Assembly (NCBI GenBank): GCA_022036555.1
Contig: CM039119.1
Coordinates: 40,121,255 to 40,185,254, forward strand
Direction of reading: 5' to 3'
Length of the DNA: 64,000 bases
Origin: Microstegium vimineum
Taxonomy: Eukaryota > Streptophyta > Magnoliopsida > Poales > Poaceae
A program made the translations under genes and the position numbers. Positions 31,783 through 44,399 of the stretch are shown piece after piece. Within the stretch, counting starts at the first letter, position 1. Every line of letters starts with the position of its first letter. The notes below the pieces were generated by a model that worked only from the letters and a program-made list of their open reading frames with translations, did no database searches and was not told the origin of the DNA.

Positions 31783-34700
31783 ATGGCACAAAAGACCCTG
31801 CGGGAATTCTCTGCTCCAAGCATTGAGAATATTCGCGCTGGTCCGGTATTTGAGGCAGAAGGAGAAGAAGATTTTGAATTTGAGCTCAAGCCAAGCCTCA
31901 TTAATATGGTGCAAGCTACACAATTCAGTGGAAAGGCACATGAAGATGCTAGTGCACATTTGCAGAATTTCTTAGAGATCGGAAGCACAATCATCATCAA
32001 TGGATACACCCAAAATATTATATTGCTTCGCCTCTTTCCTTTCTCACTTATGGGAAGAGCAAGGAAGTGGTTCTACACCAACAAGGAAGATATCAACACT
32101 TGGGAAAACTGTTCAAATGCCTTTCTAGCAAAGTTCTTCCCTATAGGCAAAACCAATGCCTTAAGAGGAAGGATGTAACACCCGAAAATTTTGAATTTTG
32201 AAAATAGATCGGAATTGATTTAATTATGAATTTTGTGCTCATGAAATATAGTAAATTAAAAACTTTTATGAAATTAAAAGTAACCTTGGGTTTGGCAAAG
32301 TGTTTGAGCATTCATGCCTCTACATCATCCTTTTGTGTTGCTTGGTTTTGAAAAGCTCAAAAAGAATTTCGAAATTTCTTTGAAAATGCTTTTGGGAAAA
32401 TAGTTCAAGAAAAAGAAAATAAAATAAAAAGAGAAGCTGGACCCTCCTCTCTCCTTTCCGCCCTGCTGGCCCAACCAGTAGCCCAGCCCCTCTCCCCTTC
32501 CTCCTTGGCCCGTTCAGCTCGGCATCTCAGCCCACGTGCCCTCCTCCACCCTTCCCTCGGCCTAGCACCCCAAGGCCCGTCAGTGGGTTTTCCCCCTTCC
32601 CTCTCTGACCTCCCTGGCCCGCGCGGCATCCTCCTCCTTCTCCTCTCTTCGGCTGACAATCTAGGCCCGCTTGTCATCTTCTCTCCCTCCCTTCTTCTCT
32701 CTCTGTGACGCTGCCAGCCCGGCCCCGCACTGTCAGTGCCACCCCCTACCTCCAGACGTCCCCGAACGGGACTCTGATCAGAGCCCGCGTCCGCCCCCAT
32801 GACGCTGTGCGCACGCAGGACTTCCCCTCCCGGCTCCATTAAATAGCGAACGTGACCCCGCGTGCCCCTACCGCCGCCAAACATCCTATCTATTCGTCAA
32901 CCACGCCCTGCCCTAGCTCTGCAGAGTTTCCCGAGCAAGAGTTCAGCCGCCGCCATTGACGCCCGGTCGAGCTCCTCTGTCAACCACCTGTCCTCATCTT
33001 CCTTCGGAACAAAGTTCAGGATCCCACGAACCTCATCCGCCGTTCAATTTTGCCTCGGGTCGCCCTCGCCGATCGGTCGACATTCACAGAGAGGCCTCTA
33101 CCGTCGTCGTCATCGACAGCCGCCTTTGGCGCTCCTCTGTTCGCATAAAGCGCCGTGGTGAGTCCGTGTTTCCCCCCTGCACCTTCCTCCGCGCTCAATT
33201 CCCCCTTCCCTGCCCTCACCGCGCAGTCACCGCGAGCAGGGATCCCCGCGCCGCCTCCGTCCGTGGACAGCCGCCACCGTCCATCCCTGGTCGCCTCGAA
33301 CACCTCAGGCGGGTTCGCCCTCGTGCTCTCTCTCCTCCGGTGCTTTCCTTTCGAGAAACTGCGCACCGGAACCCTAGGACCGCCCGCGCCGGCGAGCTCT
33401 GAAGCTCTGTCAATGGCCGCCGCCGCACTGGAGGCGCTGGGACTGGCCGGCCATCCTCGTCCTCCCTCTCAATCTCTTTTCCACCGTTCAATCTGAATCC
33501 AAGAGCCCAGATTAGATCACTTAAGGGATATACCCCTTCGGTCCATCGTGGACTATGGACCTAGTCCACTGGTGCCACGCCAGCAGGTCCACCATGGACC
33601 AGCCCATCCGAGCGAGCCACGTGGCGCACACGTGGACGGTGACCAGGTCAACAGCCGGCCACCCTCTCTTTCCTCTCCCCTTCTATCTGATCCGTCCGAT
33701 CGTAGATCAACGGATGAGATTAGAAGATACCCCTTCGCCCTGAACATTTGCTAAAGAGCCCCTGCCTTTTCTTCTTCTCAACCCGCCGTCCAAAGCGTCC
33801 TCTGGGTTTACGTTTTCTCCTCTGGAAAGCGTACTCGGGTTCAGATCTGTTTTTATTCAAAATAAAAGGAAAATCTTTATTTACAAAACTGCCACCGAAT
33901 TTCAAAACCCTATATCTCCCTCGTTTCAAATCCGTTTTGGCCCAAACAAGTTGCGTTAGATTCATAGTTTCATTCTCTATCCAGTAGTATAGTTTTCATC
34001 TATGATAATTACTTTTGAAAATCAAAGTAAATTAATTCTTTAATGCTGTAATCTTGCCCTCTTTAAAATCTTGTTTAATTTATAAATCTCTCGTTCTAGA
34101 TCCGTTTTGCCCCGTTCGAGTTGTGTTGGTCTCGTAACGATACGCTCTACCTGTTAGTAGAAGTAATAAATATGTTTTATTCTTTCAAGTAAAATGATAA
34201 TTGATTAATCTATAAGTAATGGTTTTCCAATTAAAACAAATTAGGGTTCCCACCTCGGCTTTTCATGAAATAACATATACCTAGTTTAATCTTGTTTTCC
34301 AAGGAAATATAATGTGAATTAATTCAGTTTGGGTATTTCTCTGAAGTATCCAATACATGTTTTTTTTATATAGATAAAATAAATGAAGCCTAGTTTCTTT
34401 TTAAAAGCTAATCTTTCGGTAGTCGTTTCTTTTCCGTTATAGATCCGATTAGCGTGTTTCTCGCGTCTGTGTGACCATAGAAAGACGTAGTTTTCTTTTA
34501 AAGCTGTTTTCATGGATTCGTGTATTGCTCTAAATAGATCCATTGTATGTTATGTATGTTTGTTCAGCTGCTTGTGTGGTGCTTTCTATCTTGTCCAATC
34601 GGTGAGTGTTACGTGGAGATCAAGAAGAAACCATCTGAAGTTGAGAATCAGTTGAAGAAAGGATCTAAGCGTTTAAGGCAAGTATAGCATGGGATCTTCC

Positions 34701-37478
34701 TTGTTACCTATACACTTTAATGTCACTTAATTCATATGCATGTGTCTACCTTGTTACCCGTAAGGATTACCTAGACTTGATATCCTGTACCTTGTCACCT
34801 TTGACGGTTTGCATGTGGGTAGCTTATGCTAGTGCTCATGAAGAATAACCATGATCTTGTAACTTGACTAATGATATATGCAATAATGATAAAAGATGAC
34901 TTTTTAGCAATGTGGACTATAGGTGGAACATCAGGAACTCACACCTGTGTTCTCACTCATAGGGATATTTCTGTAAGAGATTACCCCGAGAAAACAGTAC
35001 TACCATAAGCTAATGGGCTCTGGCTTGACTCAGTATTAGACTTTTGCTAGTTTGTGGCAACTTACCTGAGAGGGCGCAAGAAGGGCTCTGAGAAAGTAGG
35101 GACTTGGTCTGCCAGAAGGTGCGCTACGGTGACTTCTGGGAGGGGAGTTCTTGCGATCTCGTTAAAGGGAACTTGTAGCGGGTTGTTACCTATTAGTGGA
35201 ATCTGTGAACGGTCTCGTAGTGAACCCTGCCGGCCTACCTTGGAAGTGGGATAAGAGGTCGCGTCCTCTGGCGAAAGGGCAATTCACGACTTATGGGTAA
35301 AGATGTACACCTCTGCGCAGAGTTAAAAACTATCATGATAGCCGTGCTCACGGTTACGAGTGGCTTGGGCTCCTTATTGTGTGATGTCCTTATGTCATGG
35401 CTCATCAGTTGTTATTTGTTATTGATTATTGTGACTTGTTCATATAAGCATTATATCTTGTTCACCTGATCATGTGGTTATTTGGGCTTATGTTGAACTT
35501 GATGCTACTCAACTGCTAAAACTATGATTCACTTAAAAGCTGATGCAGTTAAACCCGTGTCAATCCTTTTTGAGCCTCATGAACCCCATGTTATCTTGTT
35601 GAGTACGACATGTACTTACGCTTGCTTTATTTTCAATACTTGGATAAAAATCCCAGATGAGTACCAGTTTGCAAGAGTTAGAAGAGATAGGCTTGTGATC
35701 AACCAGTCAGTTGGTCTCTGTGGAAGTGGAGTCTTCACCCGAAGTTCGGAGTCGTCTTTCCGCTTTTTGCTGTGCTAAGGTTATCCTTTGACCTTATATG
35801 TTATATATTTAAGTATTGACTTTTGATACTACCTTAATTTGTGGCTATATGTGAGATTTGACTTCCTGGGCTCACATATGGTGTATATCTGGTTTTGTTC
35901 TTAAAACCAGGTGTGACAAAGGATTGTCAATTTTCAACAGCAGAAATCAGAAACCATTCCAGAAACATGGGAGCGTTTTCAAGGATACCTATCAGATTGT
36001 CCTCATCATGGAATGGCAGGATGATTACTCATGCAAACCCTTTACCATGGATTAACTCAGAAAGCTCGTGAGTGCCTAGATGCATCTGCTGGAGGATCAT
36101 TTTTGGAACTTACACTTGGAAAAGCAGAGATACTTATGGACAAGATAGCAGAAAACCAAAGCTAGTCCCAAGAAAAAGTTCAACACAGAAGAAATACCCG
36201 CGAAAGTAAAGCACTATCAACCAAGATGGATGACTTACTCCATTGGCTTGACCAGAGGGCCAAATATAAAGAAGATCGAAGGGCCATTGAAATGGCATAC
36301 AAATGCCCACATCAACCTACTCCAAGTCAACCCAATAGCAAAGGTATGAATCCAGGTAATACTTTAAAGCAATCTACTTTGAGGAATTTAATTGCACAAT
36401 AAACAAAAATTAATTCGAATCTTGAACAAAGGCTAGATACAAATGAATCATCTTTAAAAGATATACATAACAAAATGGATTTTCTAGTATCTGCTTTTGA
36501 TGAACAAAATATTCTTAATAAAAAGGTAGAGCTTAAATTAGCAAACCTAGTTGTTGTTTTGCATGTTGCCACTAACGTTGAGCAGGTAAAGAACATAACT
36601 ACAAGAGGTGGGAAATCCACTAGAGATCCCCCTCACCCAAGAGGAACAAGAAGAGCACCGGCATTACCAGTAGTGGTGGAAGAAGAGAATCCAATGAAGC
36701 ATAAGAATTGCTACAAGCACCAAATGACCAAGAAATGAGAAAAGATTATCACGACACCAATTATTTACCATTTCCTAGAAGAAACAGAGGACTACAGTCG
36801 GATGAGCAGTTTGGTAAGTTCATAGAGGTCATCCAGAAGTTATATGTCAACATACCTCTACTTGATGCCATACAGGTCCCTACATATGCAAAGTACATCA
36901 GAGATATTCTTAACAAGAAGAGACCACTGCCAACCACTGAGGTAATCAAGCTGACAGAAGAATGTAGTGCGGCCATCCTTAATAAATTACCAAAGAAGAA
37001 AGAAGATCCAGGATACCCCACTATGGATTGCTCGATCGGGAACCAACACTTCAGCAATGCACTTTGTGATCTTGGAGCAAGTGTCAGTGTGATGCCTTCA
37101 TCAGTCTAAGGGAAGCTTGATTATGCAACACTAGAGCCAACATCGATGTGCTTACAACTAGCAGATCAAACAATTCGATACCCATTGGGCGTGGCTGAGA
37201 ACATTCCAGTCAAGATGAGAGATTTCTTTGTGCCAGTAGACTTCGTGGTACTGGACATGAGCCCTGACTCTAAAGTGTCCATCATCCTTGGAAGACCATC
37301 CCTGAGCACCGCCAATGCCCACATTGATGTCGGAAAAGAAGAAATTAAGTTCAACATAAATGGTCAAGAAGAACGCTTCACATTCAATCCTAGACCAGAA
37401 AAATCCACAGTAAAGAAAGTTCATGAAGAAGAATCACTAGAGACATCACCTTTGGAATTGAATACATCAGGAGAATAA
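31783..37478 (+). pseudogene. gag: Gag-protease of element D (Athila-like), interrupted
   Basis: 31783-32173 is the Gag start (ATG 31783), with the retrotransposon gag core INMVQATQFSGKAHEDA and GRARKWFYTNKEDINTWEN. The solo LTR E1 splits it; the frame rejoins at 35924 (IVNFQQQ). It then meets an in-frame TGA at 36022-36024, and later Gag sequence lies in shifted frames (AREC-LDASAGGSFLEL region near 36066, MDFLVSAFDEQNILNKK near 36475). From 36708 a third frame covers the Gag-protease linker, and the aspartic protease motif CDLGASVSVMP is at about 37062-37094. A TAA at 37107-37109 interrupts this frame, which then runs to 37478 with LGRPSLSTANAHIDVGK. No zinc knuckle was seen. No polymerase follows. 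Confidence 0.87.
32174..35918 (+). mobile_element. Solo LTR E1 (gypsy family) in gag of element D
   Basis: 3745 bp, starting TGTAACACCCGAAAATTTTG and ending TTAAAACCAGGTGTGACA, flanked by AAGGA at 32169-32173 and 35919-35923. No primer site or polypurine tract follows. A related, truncated copy lies at 52524-55243. The GC-rich part (about 32440-33750) gives long frames on both strands, but these are not shared with the related copy, so I treat them as chance. The internal part around 34900-35400 is conserved between the two copies. Confidence 0.93.
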
Positions 37479-38313
37479 AGATAATTTGGAGGTCCAGTTT
37501 GGGGGACCCTAAAACCTCGAACCCTCGCCGGAAGGTAAATCGGTATTTATCCATATCTTGCATATTTAATTTTTGCATTAATCATATCTACTTTTATAAT
37601 ATCTAAAAGCCCCACATAAATAATATTTATGGTGTGTTACAACCCATATCTATTAATTATAGTGGTGGCACAAAAATATTTTGCTTAGTAAGTTTTCTTT
37701 CTTTAATTCCTGCATTTTATTTACCAAGTTTCTAGAAGCATGACCCATATTCTTTGGACCCACATGTCATAGACTCCACCTCACATACATCACATCACAT
37801 AATTCCATCCACTTACACTCATCACAACCACCAGACAACTTCCACCGTCCAAATTCCACCCACGACCAATAATTTTGCATGAAGACATAGCATGTGAGGT
37901 GGAGGGCAAGTTTCACCCACTTTGGGGCCCACAGTGGGGCGGCCGCCCATACCACTAGGGCACCCGCCCTGTCCCCTGCACCTTTTATAAAATCCCTCCT
38001 CCAGCCTCTTCTTCACACCACACACACTCCAGAAAACATCTCCAACTTCGAGTTTCCGAGTTTCAGTAGTTCTGCTCTTTTGAGAGAAGAAAGAAGAGAG
38101 TGGAAGGGAGGAGTAGAAATGAGAAGTCACTTAGAAGCTAGTGATCACGCTGTCCAAGCGTAACTAAAATATGTTTAGGGGGAAGTGCTGCTGAAATCTC
38201 CAATAAAATTTTGTCCCGAATGACTAACCCCCGAACGACTGACATCTGAACAGCTAACCGCTAACCATCTCACATTCTCCACGAGTTTTATTTTTGTCAT
38301 CAAGTTTTGCAGG
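37479..38313 (+). other. Region between protease and env-like ORF of element D
   Basis: 835 bp without a gene, where RT, RNase H and integrase would be in an autonomous element. It holds a TATA box at 37985-37991 with a C/T-rich stretch after it, a GGCGGCCGCCC...GGGCACCCGCCCT stretch just upstream, and a likely splice acceptor (AAGTTTTGCAGG) right before the ATG at 38314. Confidence 0.7.
37981..37995 (+). promoter_or_regulatory. Possible internal promoter of element D
   Basis: CCTTTTATAAAATCCC followed by TCCTCCAGCCTCTTCTTCACA, the usual look of a plant TATA box with a pyrimidine-rich start region. It could drive the env-like ORF 320 bases downstream, with an intron ending in the TTTTGCAG acceptor. 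This is inference from sequence form. Confidence 0.5.
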
Positions 38314-39854
38314 ATGTTCAAGAAGGCTGCAAGAGCCGCCAAGGAAGCCGTGAAGAGTATTGGGACGATACACTCGTCCTGGCTCTCTTCTCGTCACTCC
38401 GACATGAGCGTCGATCCGCCGGCCGAACAAGCACCATCATCATCATCAGGTAATACAAGGAAGGTCCTTCTGAAAACAAGTGACCTTGGACTAATTTCCC
38501 ATCGAGAGAAAGAAGTCCTCCGAAAGTTGAAAAACAAAGATTTCATCCACACACCTACCATCGATCCTACCCTGCTAGAAGACACAGGTATGGATTCTGA
38601 ACTCGATCTTATTTTTCAAATGATAGGGTGGACAAACTTTTGGAACGTAACCGAATTAGGATCCCGTCTTTTAACCATTGAGTTTCTTTGCACCTTACAA
38701 TTAAGTGAGGGCGGGATCGCTTTTCGGTTATTCAAATAAAATTTTATTTTGTCATGGAGGGAGTTGAGTAACCACCTCGGTTTCTCTCTAAGAGCTATCC
38801 TAGACTTAGATGTTGATCTTGCAAATTTTGATAAACACCAGTTCTGGCGAGAAATTTCTAGAGACCAACACTTTTTGCAACCCCGAACTAGTGACATAGA
38901 GCATCCCACACTTCGTATGTTTCATAAATGGATAGGATATGTTCTGTTCCCTAGAGATGACATCAGGAAGGTGAGAGTAGGAGATCTGCAACTTCTTTTT
39001 GCTGCTATTAATAAAGTGCATGTTTCACCTATAACTTTATTAGTTGCACATTGGTTGAGCACACCAAACCTGCTAGGACCTGTCGGTTGCACATCTTTGA
39101 TCACCCGTCTAGCCACAATCATGAATTTATTAGAAGGCTCATCACTTGACTTTATTGAGGAGTTCCGACCTTATTATGGCTATGACTCATTTAGACAAGG
39201 AATAATGTTAAAGAAAGAGCACGATATTATGTATATGCTTTATGATAACGGCAAGGTCTGGTTACCTAACCCGGGCCTTGGGCTCTACACTGTCCAAAAT
39301 TATTTGATTGAAATTGAAGCAGAGCCAGTAAATCAGAGAGCGCCACAGCGCGTGGCCTCCGAAAGGATGGGCAATCATCAAGAACGCACATGGCATAGAG
39401 CTAATCCAGGCCCAGAGGAGCCAGCACACATCAGTTATAATGATTACAACCCTCGCATCCTTAGGGATCCATGGGGTCGAGACCAGTTCAGGAAGAATGG
39501 CTAGAAGGACAAGACCAATAATGGGCAAACGGACCATACCAATCCAGAAGATATTCCACTGACCCATATGGGGCATCAGGGTCCAGAACCCAGCCTCATT
39601 TTGAGGCAGGTCGAGCCTCCGATGCCACACACGCATTTACCGAAGATTATTACCATGAGACTGGCGCCTTCTACGCCCGCACCGACAATAGCCTCCTTGC
39701 CATCCAAGAGACACAAGCCCGACACACCCAGCTACTAGAGTAGCAGCGGAAGTGGAACCAGGACCACACCATCGCCATGCAAGAAATGCGACATGAGACC
39801 GCCACTATAGGTGAGAATGTGTCTACTCTACTTCAATTCTTCAAACTTCAATAA
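38314..39854 (+). pseudogene. ATHILA ORF-1-like (env-like) gene of element D
   Basis: The ATG at 38314 follows a TTTTGCAG acceptor-like site. The N-terminus is basic and Ser-rich (MFKKAARAAKEAVKSIGTI; PAEQAPSSSSG). The conserved ATHILA ORF-1 region includes LSNHLGFSLRAILDLDVD and HPTLRMFHKWIGYVLFPRDD. A TAA at 38737-38739 breaks a frame that otherwise continues to TAG 39502-39504. A C-terminal part in another frame (DNSLLAIQETQARHTQLLE, HETATIGENVSTLLQFFKL) ends at 39852-39854 and has one more stop near 39735. No membrane segment or signal peptide is visible. Its function is unknown; it occupies the env position of Athila elements. Confidence 0.82.
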
Positions 39855-41514
39855 AGCCATCTGTAGCATCAGCCAGCTTGGGGGAGTCCCTCCCCCAATT
39901 ATCAAGGTAAGTTTTCTATTATTTTTCTATAATCACTTTTCTATCTTGCTGCCTTTACGTATTTAAAAAAACCCAATAAAAATGTTCTGTTTATTTCACT
40001 GCATTTCTTAATCATGAAAACCAAATAAAAAGAGTGTGTAGATAAGTATGCTTTTGTTTTGTTTTGTCTTGAATAAAAAGTTAGCATGATAGAGATAATG
40101 AACAGTTGCTCTGTTTACTTTCTTACAAGAACCTAGCTTTCAATATAAAGTTCTCCCAATAAATGCTTAAACAATGATCTAAATACCTGTGGGAGCATAA
40201 GTCTAAACTAAGTCTAGGTAATTGGTTGATATGATATGAAAGTCCGAGCTACTGTTTATCTTGTTCTTACAACACTAAATTCTGGAGATTTATTTTGAAA
40301 ACTTAAAAATACCACATGATGAGTTCCTGTATGACGAGAGTTTAAATTCCTACCACAACCATATATACATGCTTACTAGATTAGGAAACCACATATTTAC
40401 ATACTGCTTATGAGCATTGAGTGTGGTCAAGCTGTGTGACCCTCAGGAACTAGTCATGCAGTCCGAATCAAGATTCACGCACACTCCCACCTATATACGC
40501 TACTTCTATCCTAGAAGTATGCATCCACATACATCCACTCATTTCCATCTCCAGATCCACCAAAAATATTCTGCTCCTAATCCTGGAGACAATAGAAACA
40601 AATAAATATCCAGTTATCCCTGTTCTTCCTAGTGAAATAAATGCTTTAGTCAACATTCTCTCTAGCTCTACAAGGATGAGTGCTCTTGAAAAAAAAAGAG
40701 AGACGAGGAAATAAAAAGGGGCAAGTGCCCGCCAACCTCGGAAAAATAAAAAGTGAGAAAGAGAGGTAAAAATGGACAAGTGTCCGACAGTAGAATTAGG
40801 GGTACAAGATACCCACCAAAAAAATTTATTATATCGAGCATCTCATTCCCTCCGAAAGGTTTCAAATACGAGAAAGGTACATATTCCATCAAAAGGAGCA
40901 AAAGTAGAATTAGACTTTCACCTTTGTTATCATCATCACTACCACCATCATCAACATACACCATTCATTCGGCACACATGCACATCTTGATTTGACTTAT
41001 TGACCTGTTCCTTTGGATCCACGGTTTGACTATGCAACATATATCTTGTAAGTATGTATTCGCTATCTCCCACCTATGAGCTCCAGATATTAGCCTTATT
41101 AGAAGTAGGGTGAGAGAAGGCAATACCACAATGCCTTATACCACAAATACCACATATTTGAGAGAAGGTCATCCACCATAAATGCCTTGGTAAGGATCCA
41201 GAAATACCACAAAGGAGAGACTTGAGAGAGTCATACTAAGGAACTCTGAGTTTTATTTGTAAATTTATGAAAACTCCAGAACATAGGTGAAGTATAGAGC
41301 ATGAGACATAGTGCTTGACTTGATTATTTTATCTTTCAATTACTAAATACTCAAGTGCAGGTACTAAGCCCTATGGTAAGTCACTCTAATCTAAAGGAGA
41401 ATTTTATTTATAATGCATGTGTGCTTGTTAGAAAGTAAATTTTGAAGCAATTTCTAATCCATCTGAGTTAGCTGTTTGCTCAGGGACGAGCAAAGGGTAA
41501 GCTTGGGGGAGGTT
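39855..41514 (+). other. 3' untranslated region of element D
   Basis: 1660 bp of AT-rich DNA with no recognisable gene; short frames such as 40753-40995 have no family signature. CAGCTTGGGGGAGTCCCTCC at 39873 and AAGCTTGGGGGAGGT at 41500-41514 are purine tracts; the second abuts the 3' LTR and is the polypurine tract. The first resembles an upstream duplicate of it. Confidence 0.75.
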
Positions 41515-43024
41515 GTTGACGGTCGTTAAGTATCAAATTCTATATGTCAACAAGAGATAAAAAGGACTTAATTGAATCACCACCATAGACTTAGGGGGTC
41601 CAACTGATAGAATTCCACAAGTTTTGGTGAGTTTATGTTTTTACAGGGAGTTATTAGGAAAAGAACCAAAGAAGATCCACATGTCATGTTTACATAGAGA
41701 GAAAGGACCTCCGCTCAAGAAAAGAATACTCAGGAAGACTCTAGAAGAGACTAGACTATGCCAGAGGCCGAGTGGGCCCAGGCCCAGGGCGCCTGTCCTA
41801 CGGTTTGGGGCGCCCGCCCTACCCTGGTGGCCAATGACAGCCAACTTCGCGGATTATGCCTAACCGCCTTTGAGGATGAATCTAAACCACTCGATCAAGG
41901 TTGGTTTGATCTGACGGTCCACGTTCATTTGAGGGGGCTATATAAGCAAGGCCCTACCACCCCTGAGGGGGAGAAGAAGTCATTATTAGAGGAAGCCATG
42001 AAATCTAGGGTTTCATATCCCTCTCTCCACCAGAGAATTAGAATAGCTACTCCCAATTCCTTAAAGTTATATAGGATTGATTAGATAGATCTAGAGAAGT
42101 AGAGCATCGCTCTCGGGATTTTGGATCTTCGTCATAAAGATTGGTATTATCTTGTATCTTTCTCTACGACTTTATTCTTAATATCATTATGTTTCTATTT
42201 ATTATGTTCTTAGTTTGTTCTAGTTCTATACTTGATATAGTTATGATTGATAATGAGTTTATGTATGAGTTTGCAAAGCGCTTAGCTTTCACCCTAGGGG
42301 AGTTAAGTGGTAGATCACATGTGAGCGTGGTGCTTAGATGCTATTTACCTGCAAATGTATCCTATTGGTCGGGTCGCGTAGTAGTTCGTGGAAGTGACAG
42401 TTCCATTGATTCTTATATAGTCCACCCCCGTTGGTAGGACAGGCAGAATTGGTATTGCGGAGTAAGTCTTTCTATGTCCTGGCTTTCTTTAGCGATGTTC
42501 CTTATACATAGATGAAGAGTCCTTTATGCTATATATGATTGTACATGTGCTAGAGTAGATTATGACTTAATAGATTAGAACCTACTTAGAAGTTATTCTC
42601 TTACTAGTCCGACATCACCTTACATTTATATGGAGTAGTCTATCTCTAACCTTTGTGTTATTTATCTTTGAGCTTACACTTCAATATCTTTATTATCATT
42701 ATGGCTTACCCCCTCCCGAAGCAAGTGACTGTGTGATTGAATTTCTAATAAGTAATCATGCTCTGCAAATCCATCTCTAGTCTAAACCCTTGTTAGTTCA
42801 TGCCACCAATGTTTTGCTTTTCCTTTAGCAAAATTATAAATAAACGATACCTGGAAATTACTTCCTGTTGAAGTGCTACAATTGGTATTTTATCTGTGCG
42901 CTTGCGGATAGAATAAATATATTTTCTAGAGAGCCTTTTACATTCATAAATACCACCGCACATTTCTAGCGCCATGCTAGGGATGACAACCCAGTATTCA
43001 AAGTGGTGTTAAGAAATGTCAACA
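41515..43024 (+). repeat. 3' LTR of element D
   Basis: 1510 bp, TGTTGACGG...GTCAACA, the partner of 30005-31507. It carries the same TATA box (41939-41947) and a changed GGGGCGCCCGCCCT region. It is followed by the right CATGC duplication and the rest of element B's 3' end. Confidence 0.95.
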
Positions 43025-43029
43025 CATGC

Positions 43030-43160
43030 CAAATTGGAAATTCGAATTCCTATTCACACATTTAGGGGAGCTCCTACACCCATGACTTGCATTGTCTCAG
43101 ATTATTATTTACTTTTATAAGTTCTAAGTGTGTTGTCATCAATCACCAAAAAGGGGAGAT
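43030..43160 (+). other. 3' end of element B internal region with polypurine tract
   Basis: The remaining 131 bp of B's 3' untranslated region. CAAAAAGGGGAGAT at 43147-43160 directly precedes the 3' LTR and would prime plus-strand synthesis. The phrase GTTGTCATCAATCACC before it is nearly shared with element A (51123-51138), a sign of common ancestry. Confidence 0.85.
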
Positions 43161-44394
43161 TGAAAGTGCAATCAAGCCCTAAGTGGGTTTTGGTGACATG
43201 ACAACATATTTATGAGACTAATGAGACTCTTCAAGTATGACAAGTAGGTTAAATGAAAGTAGGTTGATGAACAGGTTGGCAGACCCCTCCAATTACAAAA
43301 GTGCATGGCAACAAGCTCAAAGGACTTTAATTCATTTTATATTTCGAATTTATGTTAGGTATGCCGTATTATTAAGAGGGATTCAACACGCATGCCAACA
43401 AGTGAACCAAATGCAATATTTATCCAAACATATCACACCTCCACATACATAGTAGGAAAATCAGCCAGCTATTCCAAGATCCAATCTTTGCTGTTTCCGG
43501 CACTGCCGCGCCTTTGGCCGGCACTGCCGCGACTTGTTCTGCCCATTGGATAGTGAAGGTGTATTTCTTACCCCCTCACTTCTCCCCAACAGCTAGTTCT
43601 GCCATTCTTACATTCAGACTTCGCAAGAACAGAAAAGAAGCTCTCTTCTAGCTCTCCTTTCTCCCTTGGTGATCCAACTCTCTTCTCCATTGATTTCCAA
43701 TCATTCTTTGAGAGATTGAGCCTCCAAGCTTGAGAAGAAGCTTCTCCCTCGGATCTTCAACTCCTACAAGCATTTGGTTTGCGTGGTGGCCGGCGGTTTG
43801 AGTTTGTTACTCTTGGAGCTTTGCTCCTAGTCGGCTAGGCGTCGCCCTTGAGCTTGCCTCCTTCGTGTGGCAGCCTAGGGAGGTTTGTAACACCCCATTT
43901 GCTAATACATATCCCCTCATCTCAAGAGTTCATTCTCTTGACTTGAGACCGAGGAAAGAGCTAGCCTTTGTGACGATCTTGAGCCTTGTGTGGCGCACCT
44001 CAACAATGTGGACGTAGGCAAGCCTTGGTGGCGAGCTGAACCACAGGTCAAATCTTGTGTCACCGTGTGCTTGTTACTTTACTTTGATATATATTGCTTG
44101 CAAGGTGATTTCTAGGGTTTGGACCCGATCTACTCGGTGGATGTGTTGCTACCACTTTCAAGTGGTTCTAGAGGTTCCCTACACCTCTAGGAAGGTTTTG
44201 ATTCAAGCACAATTTCCATTCTTAGTTTATATTTTGAATTGTGCTCAACTCTGTCTAGGTGACAAGCACTGTCGCCCCAGAGAGGAGCAGTGCCGGACTC
44301 AAGGCCGACAGTGCCACGCCTGATCTGACAGAAAGTGTTCAAGTTGTTTTAAATAGGCCTATTCACCCCCCTCTAGGCTAATCAGGTCCTTATA
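43161..44394 (+). repeat. 3' LTR of element B
   Basis: 1234 bp, the partner of 12691-13968. It lacks some copies of the CCGGCACTGCCGG repeat that the 5' LTR has. It ends CCTTATA instead of CCTTACA, so the terminal CA has become TA. Confidence 0.93.
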
Positions 44395-44399
44395 GGGAG

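Larger units (their letters stand above)
30005..43024 (+). mobile_element. Element D: Athila-like Ty3/gypsy, non-autonomous
   Basis: Bounded by CATGC at 30000-30004 and 43025-43029. The LTRs begin TGTTGAC and end GTCAACA (7-bp inverted ends). It has a tRNA-Asp-type primer site, a gag-protease frame, an ATHILA ORF-1-like gene, and a polypurine tract before the 3' LTR. Reverse transcriptase, RNase H and integrase are absent: only about 835 bp separate the protease from the next ORF. The solo LTR E1 interrupts gag. The two LTRs differ at about 17 of the first 400 bases by eye. Confidence 0.93.
12691..44394 (+). mobile_element. Element B: Sirevirus-type Ty1/copia with env-like ORF
   Basis: Bounded by GGGAG duplications at 12686-12690 and 44395-44399 inside an LTR of element A. 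It has two LTRs (12691-13968, 43161-44394), a Met-tRNA primer site, a long coiled-coil Gag, a Pol of copia order (protease, integrase, RT, RNase H), and an env-like ORF between pol and the 3' LTR. It is interrupted by a hAT element, a solo LTR of G's family, and element D. The last two bases of the 3' LTR are TA instead of CA. Confidence 0.93.

Noticed and set aside
32405..33500. Long GC-rich frames on both strands in E1 (up to about 160 codons)
   Set aside because: They lie in the GC-rich part of a solo LTR, overlap each other on both strands, lack any family motif and are not kept in the related copy E2.
27987..39854. True viral envelope proteins in B and D
   Set aside because: Neither ORF shows a signal peptide or a membrane segment; env-like refers only to position and family.
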